DNA of 64,000 nucleotides from CAYZJR01 sp964503045 (GTDB lineage Bacteria; Cyanobacteriota; Vampirovibrionia; Obscuribacterales; Obscuribacteraceae). This document shows positions 9,063 to 18,587 of the stretch, in pieces. The stretch is taken from NCBI GenBank assembly GCA_964503045.1, contig CAZCZI010000027.1:20409-84408 (forward strand). Direction: 5' to 3'. The notes beneath the pieces were generated by a model. That model had not been told where the DNA came from, did not search any database, and saw only the letters and a list, made by a program, of their open reading frames with translations. The translations under genes were made by a program, and so were the position numbers. How positions within the stretch are numbered: position 1 is the stretch's first letter; each line of letters begins with the position of its first letter.

Positions 9063-9659
9063 ATGAAAAATAGAGTAATTTTCGGTTCGACTGCCGCCAT
9101 TTCCGCGATTGTTTTGAGTGCCTCCATATGTGGTGCTTCGCTTGCGACGGACGGCGGCTCGACTGACAGCAGACGCAGCGAGGGACAGGGGAAAACGAAA
9201 CGGTATACGGAAAAAGAAGGATTTGAGCGAACCCCAAAGGACATTGTCAATACATTGAAGGATAATGAAATCACGCAGTTTACGACTCTGCTTGATGGGT
9301 TGGAACAAGCATTTGGATTAGACAAGACGCTAAAAGGGAAAGGTCCATTCACGGTTTTTGCGCCGAGCGATAAGGCATTCAAGACGATTCCCGGTGACGA
9401 TGTTCAATCGCTGTTTGCCAACAAGAAAAAGTTGAAGCAAGTGCTTTCATATCACGTTATTGAAGGCAGCAAGCTAAGTGGAAAAGCGTTGCGCACCATG
9501 AAATCCATAAAGACGCTGGAAGGTCACGAGATCAGCTTCTCCGAGAAAGGCGGTTCGCTTTTTGTGGATAAAGCACTAGTGAAAATTAGCGATGTTCCTT
9601 GTTCCAATGGCGTGATTCATGTGATCGACTCTGTTGTTATGCCGCCATTGAGCCAGTAG
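9063..9659 (+). CDS. Secreted fasciclin (FAS1) domain protein
   Basis: A 198-residue secreted or surface protein. I chose ATG 9063 because it gives a canonical signal peptide (MKNRVIFGSTAAISAIVLSA, cleavage near SLA-TD) with a GAGAACG box upstream; in-frame ATGs at 9024 and 9048 would only lengthen the n-region. One FAS1 domain fills about residues 60-195, with the family hallmarks GPFTVFAPSDKAF (H1 region), LKQVLSYHVIEG, and VPCSNGVIHVIDSVVMPP at the end. FAS1 domains mediate adhesion or binding at the cell surface. The gene is divergent from the YHYH gene and stands alone. Confidence 0.9.
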   Translation: MKNRVIFGSTAAISAIVLSASICGASLATDGGSTDSRRSEGQGKTKRYTEKEGFERTPKDIVNTLKDNEITQFTTLLDGLEQAFGLDKTLKGKGPFTVFAPSDKAFKTIPGDDVQSLFANKKKLKQVLSYHVIEGSKLSGKALRTMKSIKTLEGHEISFSEKGGSLFVDKALVKISDVPCSNGVIHVIDSVVMPPLSQ

Positions 9660-9675
9660 CGATTTTGAGTTTTTG

Positions 9676-9907
9676 ACGATTTGCAGGCTCTTGTGGGAAA
9701 GAATTACTGACACAGTGCTGCCGGTTGGCTCCCTAAGGTACTTCGCCCGTTTGCCAAACCTCTATCATTTAGCTTTGGAGCGCATTAGGCACCAAGCTTT
9801 CCGATGCCGCAGTGATAAAGCTGAAGAAAGCAAATCCAATTCTCAAGATAAAGCACAGCAATATTGAAGACATTCGGGGTATGGTCGAAGGGGACGACCC
9901 GCGATAA
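9676..9907 (+). pseudogene. Degraded 3' end of a kinase-LRR gene
   Basis: Three short blocks in shifting frames read like the LRR tail of the kinases that follow: DLQAL near 9678, then RITDTVLPVGSLRYFARL with PNLYHLAL in a second frame, then LGTKLSDAAVIKLKKANP in a third frame, ending at TAA 9905-9907. The order (ITD, then LPNLxxLxL, then GTKLSD, then KKANPxLKI) matches the last two repeats and C-terminal cap of the kinase at 10027-12267, which reads ITDNGAQYICQL, LSNLDLAGTKVTERG, RKSLPLLKQ. At least two frameshifts make it non-functional. It marks a lost fifth member at the head of the tandem array. No other gene lies between 9660 and 10026. Confidence 0.6.
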
Positions 9908-10026
9908 ATCGGACGTTTTGCCTTTCCAATGTAGGTGTTGGACTATTTTTGGGAAAAATTACGGATAGGAAGGGAAAACCGGGAAACCTGCAAGGTATCT
10001 ATTTGCCTAACCGCTGAAGGAAATAC

Positions 10027-12267
10027 ATGACCGAAGAGAAGCAAAAGGATTCGGGGCGGACCAAACGGGTCAGGCTCAGCTCGGAATTGTCCGTGCTCGC
10101 CTTTCAGCAGCGCATTTGTCCGAAGTGCGCGTTGCCGGTCATTCCGGGCTTAGAGAAGTGTCCTCGTGACGGCACCAGCCTCAAACAGCACGAGTCAGGA
10201 CCGCATCAGCCGGTGCCAGTGCCGACGCAGCAAAGCGAAATTCTTCAGATGAGCGACCGTTACGACCACCTGGGCTCGCTCGGCTCGGGCGGCATGAGCG
10301 TTGTATACAAAGCCAGAGACAAGAATCTTGATCGCGTGGTCGCCATCAAACAGCTGATTTCGGCGGTTTCTTCAGAAAAAATGGTGTTGCGCTTTCAACG
10401 TGAAGCCTGCGCTTATGCTGCGCTCAAGCATCCAAACATCGTCAATGTCTTTGATTTTGGATTCGATGAAGAAAATCGCCCGTTTTTAGTTATGGACTTC
10501 CTTGAAGGTCAGACCTTCGACGAAGTCATCGCAGCCAAAGGCCGCATCTCGATTCCCGAGACATTGGAAATATTCATTCAGATATTGGATGGTCTTTCGC
10601 ACGCGCATCAGAAGGGTATTATCCATCGCGATCTGAAGCCAGCCAACGTAATGATTCAGCGTATCGGCAAAACTGACAGAGTGCAGGTCAAACTGATGGA
10701 CTTCGGTATCGCCAAGGTAAAAGTGAAAGATCCACAGGCGGCCTGGCAGACGCAAACAGGCCAGGTCATGGGAAGCCCGCTCTATATGAGCCCAGAGCAG
10801 AGCTCAGACTCTTCTCACGTTGATGGTCGCTCAGATATCTATGCAGTTGGCTGCATGCTCTTTGAAGCTCTTACCGGTAAACCACCGTTTCGTGGCGAAA
10901 CCATGATGGAAACGGTGACAATGCATCGCTCCGCAACTCCGCCCAAGATGACCGATTTGATGATCGCTGGGGGGGTTGGAACAGTCGAGCCATTGAAGGC
11001 GGAATTTGATTTTGATATGGAAGCGATTGTTTATGCCGCTATTGAGAAAGATCCAGACGATCGCTATCAATCTGCAGCGGATATGCGTGCTGACCTGCTT
11101 TGTGTTCAGGAAAATTTGAACAAGCTGTCACAAGGCGATGGCACCAAACCTAATACCATATCAAAGCATTCGATGACTAGATTGGTCGCAAGCGCAAGTG
11201 TGGCGGCTTTGCTTCTGGGTGTCGGCGGAGCCCTTACCTATGCTCATTTCACTCAAAGCGCCAAAAAGATTGAATCGCCGCCAACGGAGGAAAAAGGAGA
11301 CTCCAATCTGCTCTTTAATATTCGAGAATTTGACCGTTGGACCGATGCCGACAGAGTGAAGCACAGCCTTCCACCGGAGATTCCACTTTCGTCGATCAAT
11401 CCTGCCGGTGCAGTTAGATCACTTGTTGTTGGCCAGTACATACTTGCCAAAGTCTCGAAACAGGAAGACAGTGCTCTTCTTCAACAGTATCAGCACCGTC
11501 TTGATGGTATTGAACGCTTGAAAAACCTAAAATCCCTCCTGATTTGGAATCTGCATGTAACGCCTCAGAACGTTCAAGCCATCTCAACAATAAACAGAAT
11601 CGCCAGGGTGGCTGTTTTTGATACTACTGTTCCGCACGACATCGTCAGTGTCTTAAAAACCCTGCAAAAATTAGAAACACTGGAGTTGAAAATGTGCGAG
11701 CTGACTCCAGAAGACATTGTCGACCTGCCAAAAATGCCTTTTTTGCATAAGTTGGTTCTTGATGATAACAAAATTGGCAGAGGTGACGGTTTTGCGCCGC
11801 TCGGCAAGTGTGGGGGGTTGCTCTATCTCAGTGTTAACAACACTCAAATTACTGATGAAAGTGTGAAGTATTTGACCTCGCTTCACTATCTCAAGCAATT
11901 ATTGATGGAACGTGCCGAGATCTCGGCAGAGGGATGCAAACAATTAACGAAACTTCCTAATCTCACTTCGTTAACGCTAGGATTTTCTACAATAGACGAC
12001 CGCGGGTTGAAGGAGTTGGCTAACGCCAAGCAGCTGCAGAGTTTGGACTTGCAAGGTTGCCCCAACATTACGGACAACGGCGCTCAATACATCTGCCAAC
12101 TCAAGAATCTCTCCAATCTCGACTTGGCCGGTACCAAAGTAACCGAGCGTGGAATAGGGGAAATTCGCAAAAGTTTGCCGCTGCTCAAGCAATTTAAATA
12201 CAGCTCGCAATTTGAGGAAATCGATCAAGTGTTTACCGATACTTCCAAGTTGGGCGAGAAAAAATAG
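10027..12267 (+). CDS. Ser/Thr protein kinase with zinc-ribbon-like N-terminus and extracytoplasmic LRRs (array member 1)
   Basis: A receptor-like kinase of 746 residues, preceded by a GAAGGA ribosome site. Order of parts: a short Cys motif (C31xxC34 and C45PRDG), a Hanks-type kinase domain (about 78-350) with glycine loop GSLGSGGMS, VAIK lysine, HRDLKPANVM (His200, Asp202), DFG and GSPLYMSPEQ, one membrane helix (about 385-408), and a C-terminal domain (about 460-735) of leucine-rich repeats of the ITDxGLKxLxxLxxLxxLxL type. All catalytic residues are present, so it should phosphorylate Ser/Thr in the cytoplasm, while the LRRs face outward and probably sense a ligand or protein. It is the first intact gene of four tandem paralogues. 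Confidence 0.93.
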   Translation: MTEEKQKDSGRTKRVRLSSELSVLAFQQRICPKCALPVIPGLEKCPRDGTSLKQHESGPHQPVPVPTQQSEILQMSDRYDHLGSLGSGGMSVVYKARDKNLDRVVAIKQLISAVSSEKMVLRFQREACAYAALKHPNIVNVFDFGFDEENRPFLVMDFLEGQTFDEVIAAKGRISIPETLEIFIQILDGLSHAHQKGIIHRDLKPANVMIQRIGKTDRVQVKLMDFGIAKVKVKDPQAAWQTQTGQVMGSPLYMSPEQSSDSSHVDGRSDIYAVGCMLFEALTGKPPFRGETMMETVTMHRSATPPKMTDLMIAGGVGTVEPLKAEFDFDMEAIVYAAIEKDPDDRYQSAADMRADLLCVQENLNKLSQGDGTKPNTISKHSMTRLVASASVAALLLGVGGALTYAHFTQSAKKIESPPTEEKGDSNLLFNIREFDRWTDADRVKHSLPPEIPLSSINPAGAVRSLVVGQYILAKVSKQEDSALLQQYQHRLDGIERLKNLKSLLIWNLHVTPQNVQAISTINRIARVAVFDTTVPHDIVSVLKTLQKLETLELKMCELTPEDIVDLPKMPFLHKLVLDDNKIGRGDGFAPLGKCGGLLYLSVNNTQITDESVKYLTSLHYLKQLLMERAEISAEGCKQLTKLPNLTSLTLGFSTIDDRGLKELANAKQLQSLDLQGCPNITDNGAQYICQLKNLSNLDLAGTKVTERGIGEIRKSLPLLKQFKYSSQFEEIDQVFTDTSKLGEKK

Positions 12268-12330
12268 CGGTTGCATTGCCCGCATAAATGGGCAGAAAGA
12301 GGTGGAAGCCTCTGTCGGCACCCATTGAAC

Positions 12331-14484
12331 ATGACCACTGATGAGACGCAAAAGGACTCGGGACCAACCAAAAGAGTCAAATTAACCAGTGAAGCCGAAC
12401 TACCAGCCTTTGGACAGCGTGTATGCCCTAAATGCAAGCTGCCGGTAATCGGCGGAATCGACGTGTGTCCGAGAGACGGAACCAAAATTGATGCGGACTT
12501 GGAAGAGGAAGCACCGGTTGCGCCAAGAAAGTTAAGCGACCGATATGATCACATTGGCTCGATTGGCTCTGGTGGTATGAGTATTGTTTATAAGGCACGA
12601 GATCGCAATTTGGATCGCGTCGTAGCTATCAAGCAACTTAGCAGTGCAGTTTCGTCAGGACATATGGTGCTTCGATTCCAACGAGAAGCCTGTGCGTATG
12701 CGGCGCTGAAGCATCCCAACATCGTTAATGTGTACGACTTTGGGTTTGACGAGGAAAACAGACCATTTTTGGTTATGGATTTTCTGGAAGGTAAAACGCT
12801 CGGGGAAGTAATTGCTGAAAGTGGCTCACTGAGCATTCCTCAGACTCTCGACATTTTTATTCAAATTTTGGATGGTCTTTCTCATGCGCATACGAAAGAC
12901 ATCGTTCATAGAGATTTGAAACCGGAAAACATAATGATTCAAAAACTGGCGGCGCCAGATCGACTGCAAGTGAAGATCATGGACTTCGGCATTGCGAAAG
13001 TGAAAGTCGATGATACGGAAGCCGCATGGCAAACGCAGACCGGGTACGTAATGGGCAGCCCGCTGTACATGAGTCCTGAGCAAAGTATTAGTTCGGACGT
13101 TGATGCAAGAGCTGATATTTATTCAATTGGTTGCATGTTGTTTGAGGCGCTCACAGGGCAGCCTCCATTTCGTGGTGAAAACTTGATGGGTACGATCGTC
13201 ATGCACCGCACCGCTCAACCACCGCGAATTTCTGATGTCGCAGGAACTGCTAAGACATCACAAAACAACTGTTGGAACGATTTAGAGGCAATAGTTTTTA
13301 CTGCAATTGCAAAGAATCCGGAAGATCGCTATCAAGGTGCAGCCGATCTCAGATCAGCCCTTGTGTGTGTCAGGGAGAATTGGGACAAGTCACAGAATAA
13401 AGGACTAGGTGCTGGTGTCTTTGCTTTGCCGAAGATGCTAGTCGGGGTTGTTTTGACATTGATCATCATCGGATTGGCTATGTGTTTTGTCCTGGGAAGC
13501 AATCGAGAAGAACCTGTTGCACCCATTGTTTCAATTAGACCGGTACAACAAAAAACCTCTGCTGAGTATTCAAACAAATCAGTAAGGGACAGTTGGGAAA
13601 GCTTATACAGCAAAGACAGCCTGATACTCCCCATCGATGCAACGCTCGCATCGCTTCCAAAAGATGCGGTAAAGACTTTGAGTCTTGGTGAAGACAAAGA
13701 AGCAAACCGAAATTTGATTGGCATTGGAAATTTTAAAAACCTGAAAAGGCTCAATTTGTGCAACATGAAAATTAACGCGGCCGACATCAGCGAAGTCGCA
13801 AAGCTAGACAATATTGACCTCCTTTGTTTCAATGACTGCACGCTACCGGAAGGGGTTCTTAAGCCGCTAACCAATATCAGCTGTTTAACGAAGATTGAGT
13901 TCAGAGGCGGTCAAATTGCCAAAGACAATCTCACGGTACTTCCTCGAATTCGAGGTTTGCAGTGGATGACAATAGAGGCGGTTCCTAACATAAGTGATCG
14001 TCAAACTCTCGAGCCTGTGGGTAAACTCAAGGCCCTGATCAGACTTTGCTGCCTCCAGATGCCGATGGATGATGAATCAGTGAAAGCTTTAACTCCTCTA
14101 TCGAAGCTTGAAGTTTTGCTTCTAGATATGACTAAACTCACAGACAATGGGTGCAAAGAAATCGCGAAGCTGAAGAATTTGCGGACCTTCAGCTATGCAG
14201 TGGGGGATGGTGTCGTCAGTGATGCCGGTCTCAAGGATTTATGTACATTGCCGTTGCTGCGCAATCTCGATATCAGAGATTCGAAGATCTCTGATGCCGG
14301 GTTGATGATGTTGGCGAAAGTAAAAGATTTGGAAGTGCTCAACGTAGCAGGCTGCAAAGACATTACTGAGCCTGGAATTGCCAGATTCAAGGCGCTTCGC
14401 CCTAAAGTTAGGGTGCAAACGGAACAAACCGTTTTGGACATCAAAGAAGTATTGCCTACCGACGATGAGTTGGAGCGCCCATGA
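12331..14484 (+). CDS. Ser/Thr protein kinase-LRR receptor (array member 2)
   Basis: A 717-residue paralogue of the preceding kinase. ATG 12331 is chosen over the TTG at 12271 because the next residues (MTTDETQKDSGPTKRVKL) align with the start of member 1 (MTEEKQKDSGRTKRVRL). It has the same parts: CPKC and CPRDGT motif near residues 31-52, kinase domain with GSIGSGGMSIVYKA, VAIKQL, HRDLKPENIM (His193), MDFGIAKV, one membrane helix (about 369-390), then LRRs. Its stop overlaps the start of member 3 (ATGA at 14481-14484), so members 2 and 3 are translationally coupled. Confidence 0.93.
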   Translation: MTTDETQKDSGPTKRVKLTSEAELPAFGQRVCPKCKLPVIGGIDVCPRDGTKIDADLEEEAPVAPRKLSDRYDHIGSIGSGGMSIVYKARDRNLDRVVAIKQLSSAVSSGHMVLRFQREACAYAALKHPNIVNVYDFGFDEENRPFLVMDFLEGKTLGEVIAESGSLSIPQTLDIFIQILDGLSHAHTKDIVHRDLKPENIMIQKLAAPDRLQVKIMDFGIAKVKVDDTEAAWQTQTGYVMGSPLYMSPEQSISSDVDARADIYSIGCMLFEALTGQPPFRGENLMGTIVMHRTAQPPRISDVAGTAKTSQNNCWNDLEAIVFTAIAKNPEDRYQGAADLRSALVCVRENWDKSQNKGLGAGVFALPKMLVGVVLTLIIIGLAMCFVLGSNREEPVAPIVSIRPVQQKTSAEYSNKSVRDSWESLYSKDSLILPIDATLASLPKDAVKTLSLGEDKEANRNLIGIGNFKNLKRLNLCNMKINAADISEVAKLDNIDLLCFNDCTLPEGVLKPLTNISCLTKIEFRGGQIAKDNLTVLPRIRGLQWMTIEAVPNISDRQTLEPVGKLKALIRLCCLQMPMDDESVKALTPLSKLEVLLLDMTKLTDNGCKEIAKLKNLRTFSYAVGDGVVSDAGLKDLCTLPLLRNLDIRDSKISDAGLMMLAKVKDLEVLNVAGCKDITEPGIARFKALRPKVRVQTEQTVLDIKEVLPTDDELERP

Positions 14485-16457
14485 CTGCGTTTCGCAATCT
14501 AGCAGAAAGGTACGAGTATGTGGGCAGCTTAGGCTCAGGCGGAATGAGCACTGTCTATAAGGCTCGCGACAAGGTTTTGGACAGAGTCGTCGCCATAAAG
14601 CAACTCATAGGAGAACTCCATACAGAAGCAATGGTGCTTCGGTTCGAGCGTGAAGCTAAAGCATACGCTGCGTTGCAGCATCGCAACATCGTAAGCGTTT
14701 ATGATTTCGGCACAGACGAAAACAACAAGCCGTTCCTCGTAATGGATTTTGTCGAAGGAGAGATGCTTGATGAGGTCATCGCCAGTGGTGCAGCACTTTC
14801 GATTGAAGTCATCATCGAGATTTTCTCCCAATTGCTTGATGGACTTTCCCATGCTCATCAGAAGTCGATCGTACATCGTGATCTGAAGCCGGCGAATGTG
14901 ATGATTCAAGGCATCAAGGGTAGTGATGTTCGCAACATTGTTGTCAAACTTATGGATTTCGGAATAGCAAAGTTGAAAAACGAGCAAGACGAAGGTGCGT
15001 TTTTGACCCAACCTGGCAGCGTAATTGGCAGCCCGCTCTATATGAGCCCCGAGCAAGGAGCGGCATCTGAAGTTGATCTCCGATCTGATATCTACTCAGT
15101 CGGCTGCATGTTGTTTGAGGCATTGATTGGGCGCCCGCCGTTCAAAGGTGACACGGCGATGAAGACGATCTTTGCGCATCGTTCTTCCGAGCTTCCTGAC
15201 ATGGACGAATTGGCGAGGTTTGGCAGTATTCGTGCGGATCTGGAATCGATTTTACGCAAGGCATTGGAGAAGCGGCCGGAATCGCGCTATCAGTCGGCAT
15301 CGGCGATGAGGCAGGACCTTTTGGCTGTTGCAGAGAAGATGCGGCGTGAGAAAGTCGAGTGCGAGAGGAAGTCACGATCAGCATCGATGTTGACAAAGGC
15401 GGCTGGTGGCTTTGTTGCAACAATAGCACTCGGTGCACTTGCGTATTGGGGTCTGACTCTAATTGAAAATCAATCGGAAGAAAATTCGAAGATGCAAAAA
15501 ACATCCGAGCCACCAGTGCAGGCGGAATCGGTAATACAGATAACAGACGAGAAAAGTGATTTTTGGGGCGACGATACGAGGGTACACTACCGGATGCCCA
15601 ACCACGAATCACCGCTTACACAGTTCAAGGCTCCTGCCGACGTGCATTTGGTGTCGCTGGGTCGCGCATTTCCAGTTGTGTCAACGCGGAAACGCGAACC
15701 CTCCGAACGAGAGAAGAAGCTACTTGTCGGAATCGATCGTCTTCCCATGTTGGACACAGTAATCTTGAACAATTTCTCGCTTAGCGACGAGGAGATCAAC
15801 CAATTTGCACGCATCAAAATTTTGCGTTCTCTGACGTTGGTTGACTGTAGGCTGCCGGCTGGCGGACTAGAAGCTCTGAGCAGGGCGAAGAGGCTTAACC
15901 TTCTCAGTCTCAAAAATAGCGAGGTTGAAGATCTAGACGGAATTTCGAAACTTCAATCATTAAAGGGACTGGTACTGGCATCAATGACGATACACAAGCC
16001 TTTGCCTTTGGCGGATATCGCGAAATTGAGCAATCTGGAGTTGCTTGATTTGCAAAGCGAACACATAACGGACAACGATCTAACTACATTGCTGCCTTTG
16101 GAAAAGCTGAACAGGCTCAATTTATCTGCTTGTTTGATTACATCTCGGGGATGCAAGATCATATCTCAAATGAAAAATTTGAATCATCTGGTTTTGGATT
16201 GGACGCCTACTATCACTGACGAGGCAGTGAAGTACCTGACCAGGCTCCCTAAACTTCGGACTTTGCATTTGAACATCACAGGAATCACCGACGCCTCATT
16301 GTTGGAAATGGAAAAAATGCCAGAGTTGCAAAACATCGAAGTTGGTCAGACCGGTATCACTAAAGAAGGGCTTTCCAGGTTCATGGCCAGATGTCCCAAA
16401 ATCAAAATAGGAAAAAAGGGCGATGCTCAGGAGTTGCAGACAGAACTTTTGAAATAG
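14481..16457 (+). CDS. Ser/Thr protein kinase-LRR receptor (array member 3, no Cys motif)
   Basis: A 658-residue paralogue that lacks the N-terminal Cys motif of members 1 and 2; the kinase domain begins almost at once (RYEYVGSLGSGGMSTVYKA). HRDLKPANVM is at His132, followed by MDFGIAKL and GSPLYMSPEQ. One membrane helix lies at about 303-325, and the LRR domain at about 430-640. The start is fixed by the 4-nt overlap with member 2. Closest in layout to member 4, so the array probably grew by two rounds of duplication (1/2 and 3/4). Confidence 0.93.
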   Translation: MTAFRNLAERYEYVGSLGSGGMSTVYKARDKVLDRVVAIKQLIGELHTEAMVLRFEREAKAYAALQHRNIVSVYDFGTDENNKPFLVMDFVEGEMLDEVIASGAALSIEVIIEIFSQLLDGLSHAHQKSIVHRDLKPANVMIQGIKGSDVRNIVVKLMDFGIAKLKNEQDEGAFLTQPGSVIGSPLYMSPEQGAASEVDLRSDIYSVGCMLFEALIGRPPFKGDTAMKTIFAHRSSELPDMDELARFGSIRADLESILRKALEKRPESRYQSASAMRQDLLAVAEKMRREKVECERKSRSASMLTKAAGGFVATIALGALAYWGLTLIENQSEENSKMQKTSEPPVQAESVIQITDEKSDFWGDDTRVHYRMPNHESPLTQFKAPADVHLVSLGRAFPVVSTRKREPSEREKKLLVGIDRLPMLDTVILNNFSLSDEEINQFARIKILRSLTLVDCRLPAGGLEALSRAKRLNLLSLKNSEVEDLDGISKLQSLKGLVLASMTIHKPLPLADIAKLSNLELLDLQSEHITDNDLTTLLPLEKLNRLNLSACLITSRGCKIISQMKNLNHLVLDWTPTITDEAVKYLTRLPKLRTLHLNITGITDASLLEMEKMPELQNIEVGQTGITKEGLSRFMARCPKIKIGKKGDAQELQTELLK

Positions 16458-16568
16458 TCGAATGTTTGATGTTCCTAGATTACCGACAGGCTCAACCGGG
16501 TCTGGTACATTTGGGAGGTTGGTTGGAACACTCAAAGAATAATAGCGAGGCGCCCAAGAGAAGCAACG

Positions 16569-18587
16569 GTGTTCAGGAATCTCGACGAAAGATACGAGCA
16601 TGTAGGAAGCCTTGGCTCCGGCGGAATGAGTACCGTCTACAAGGCTCGTGACAAACTGTTGGACCGCATCGTAGCGATAAAGCAGCTTAAAGGTGAGTTG
16701 GTTTCCGAGGATATGCTGCAGCGTTTCGAGCGCGAAGCGAAAGCGTATGCCGCTCTCAAGCATCGTAATATTGTTAGTGTCTTTGACTTTGGCACTGACG
16801 AACACAACAAGCCGTTTTTGGTTATGGACTTTGTCGAGGGTACCTCGCTGGATGAGGTCATCGCTCGTGGTGCTATGGAACCGGCTCTTATACTCGCGAT
16901 TTTTATAGAGTTGCTCGAGGGTCTCGATCACGCTCACAAGAAATCAATCGTGCACAGGGATCTGAAACCGGCAAATGTCATGGTATCGGAAGTGGTGCAG
17001 GGTGAGAACTCCGGACCTCGGATTAAACTATTGGATTTCGGCATAGCCAAAATGGAAACCGAAAACGGAGGGGCAGGCGAAGCCTTTCGTACACAGGCCG
17101 GACTGGTTATGGGCAGCCCTTTGTACATGAGTCCGGAGCAAGCGGAAGGAAGCTCGCTAGTCGACGCGCGTTCTGACATTTATTCCGTCGGCTGCATGTT
17201 GTATGAAGTACTTACCGGAAGACCTCCGTTTCGTGGAGAGAATTTCATGAAGACGATATTCGCGCATCGCACAGGGGAAATTCCCGATATGACAGAAGCG
17301 GTCGAACGATTCGGCCAATCAAAAGATGACATTGAAAGTATCGTTCGCAAGGCTCTTTCAAAGCTCCCAGAACAACGATATCAAACTGCGTTCGAGATGA
17401 GAGACGACCTTATAAGGTTGCAGGATAAACTTAAGTCCAGCAAAGAGCAGAGGCTCGGTCGACAAAAACAAAAAGCTCTGCCGGGCGGAGTGGTCACGGC
17501 TCTTGTTTCTATTTTGGGTTTGGGAGCGTTAATTGGGTTTGCGATTTTGTTCACCAACTTCATTGAGAACTATGTTGATCGCGAAGGGAAGCGAGAAACG
17601 GCAAAGGCACCAGTCGTTAAGAAGTCCGATATTCCAAGTATCAAAGGTGATTATTTAGATTATTGGCGTGACTACGAGAGCCAACACAAGATGCCGCCGG
17701 GCTCTTCGCTGAAATCGCTGATTGGCCGCCAAGACGTATTAACCGTGTCGTTGGGAGCGAACTTACCGGACACAAGCCGGCATACTCCTGAAACCAGGCT
17801 GGCGCAGCTGAAAATACTCGACGGTCTCGAGTTTTTACCGAAGCTTGATACCATTGTGCTGCAGAATTTCACGATAACCGAAGATGATATTCGGCGGTTT
17901 ATCAAAGTTAGAACTATCGATACGATCGAATTCAGATTTTGCAAAATTCCCAAAGATACTGTTGAGATTCTCATGACAAACCCTCGACTGAAATGTATCT
18001 GTATAAAAGCCTGCGATCAAATTACTAAGCGACAGATAGAGTTGCTGAATTCAACGAACTTCCCGAATCTGAAAACTTTGAATCTTTCAACTAATGACTT
18101 GAATTGGGCGGATTCGCTCAAGCCCATTTCGACTCTCTCGAAGGTGACTTACCTCGATTTGCAACAAACCCGAATTACAGCCAAGCATTTATGGTCTCTT
18201 GTGAAAATGAGAAATCTCACGAGAGTCAATGTTGGAAACAACGAACTAGATGACGAAGCCTGTAAGGTGATGTCTCATATGACTCAGCTCAAGTCTTTGG
18301 AAATAGGTTACACCGAGCGGATTACAGATGCAGGAGTAAAGGAGCTTACAAAACTGCGAAGGTTGGAAAGGCTGTGTCTTGAATGGGTGCCGATGACTGA
18401 CAGTGGTTTGCTTTCTATTGCCACTCTGCCGATGCTGAAGTCTCTCGAGGTGCCAGGGTGTCAGAAAATTACAGCGCAAGGTCTGGCTAAGCTCAAGAGG
18501 CAAAGACCCCAGCTTGCAGTCAAAGATACGTTGACTACATTGAACATCGATGGAAACTCATTTGGAACGATTTACGATCCAGACTAG
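16569..18587 (+). CDS. Ser/Thr protein kinase-LRR receptor (array member 4)
   Basis: A 672-residue paralogue starting at GTG 16569 (reading MFRNLDERYEHVGSLGSGG, parallel to MTAFRNLAERYEYVGSLGS in member 3). The kinase domain has VAIKQL, HRDLKPANVM (His129), LDFGIAKM and GSPLYMSPEQ. There is one membrane helix at about 303-326, then LRRs to near the C-terminus. A 111-nt spacer separates it from member 3, with no gene in it. The stop codon TAG overlaps the stop codon of the convergent aldehyde dehydrogenase gene (18584-18587). Confidence 0.92.
   Translation: MFRNLDERYEHVGSLGSGGMSTVYKARDKLLDRIVAIKQLKGELVSEDMLQRFEREAKAYAALKHRNIVSVFDFGTDEHNKPFLVMDFVEGTSLDEVIARGAMEPALILAIFIELLEGLDHAHKKSIVHRDLKPANVMVSEVVQGENSGPRIKLLDFGIAKMETENGGAGEAFRTQAGLVMGSPLYMSPEQAEGSSLVDARSDIYSVGCMLYEVLTGRPPFRGENFMKTIFAHRTGEIPDMTEAVERFGQSKDDIESIVRKALSKLPEQRYQTAFEMRDDLIRLQDKLKSSKEQRLGRQKQKALPGGVVTALVSILGLGALIGFAILFTNFIENYVDREGKRETAKAPVVKKSDIPSIKGDYLDYWRDYESQHKMPPGSSLKSLIGRQDVLTVSLGANLPDTSRHTPETRLAQLKILDGLEFLPKLDTIVLQNFTITEDDIRRFIKVRTIDTIEFRFCKIPKDTVEILMTNPRLKCICIKACDQITKRQIELLNSTNFPNLKTLNLSTNDLNWADSLKPISTLSKVTYLDLQQTRITAKHLWSLVKMRNLTRVNVGNNELDDEACKVMSHMTQLKSLEIGYTERITDAGVKELTKLRRLERLCLEWVPMTDSGLLSIATLPMLKSLEVPGCQKITAQGLAKLKRQRPQLAVKDTLTTLNIDGNSFGTIYDPD

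Noticed and set aside
9673..9867. Small independent gene of 64 codons
   Set aside because: Its residues match one piece of a frameshifted LRR tail, so it is better read as part of a pseudogene.
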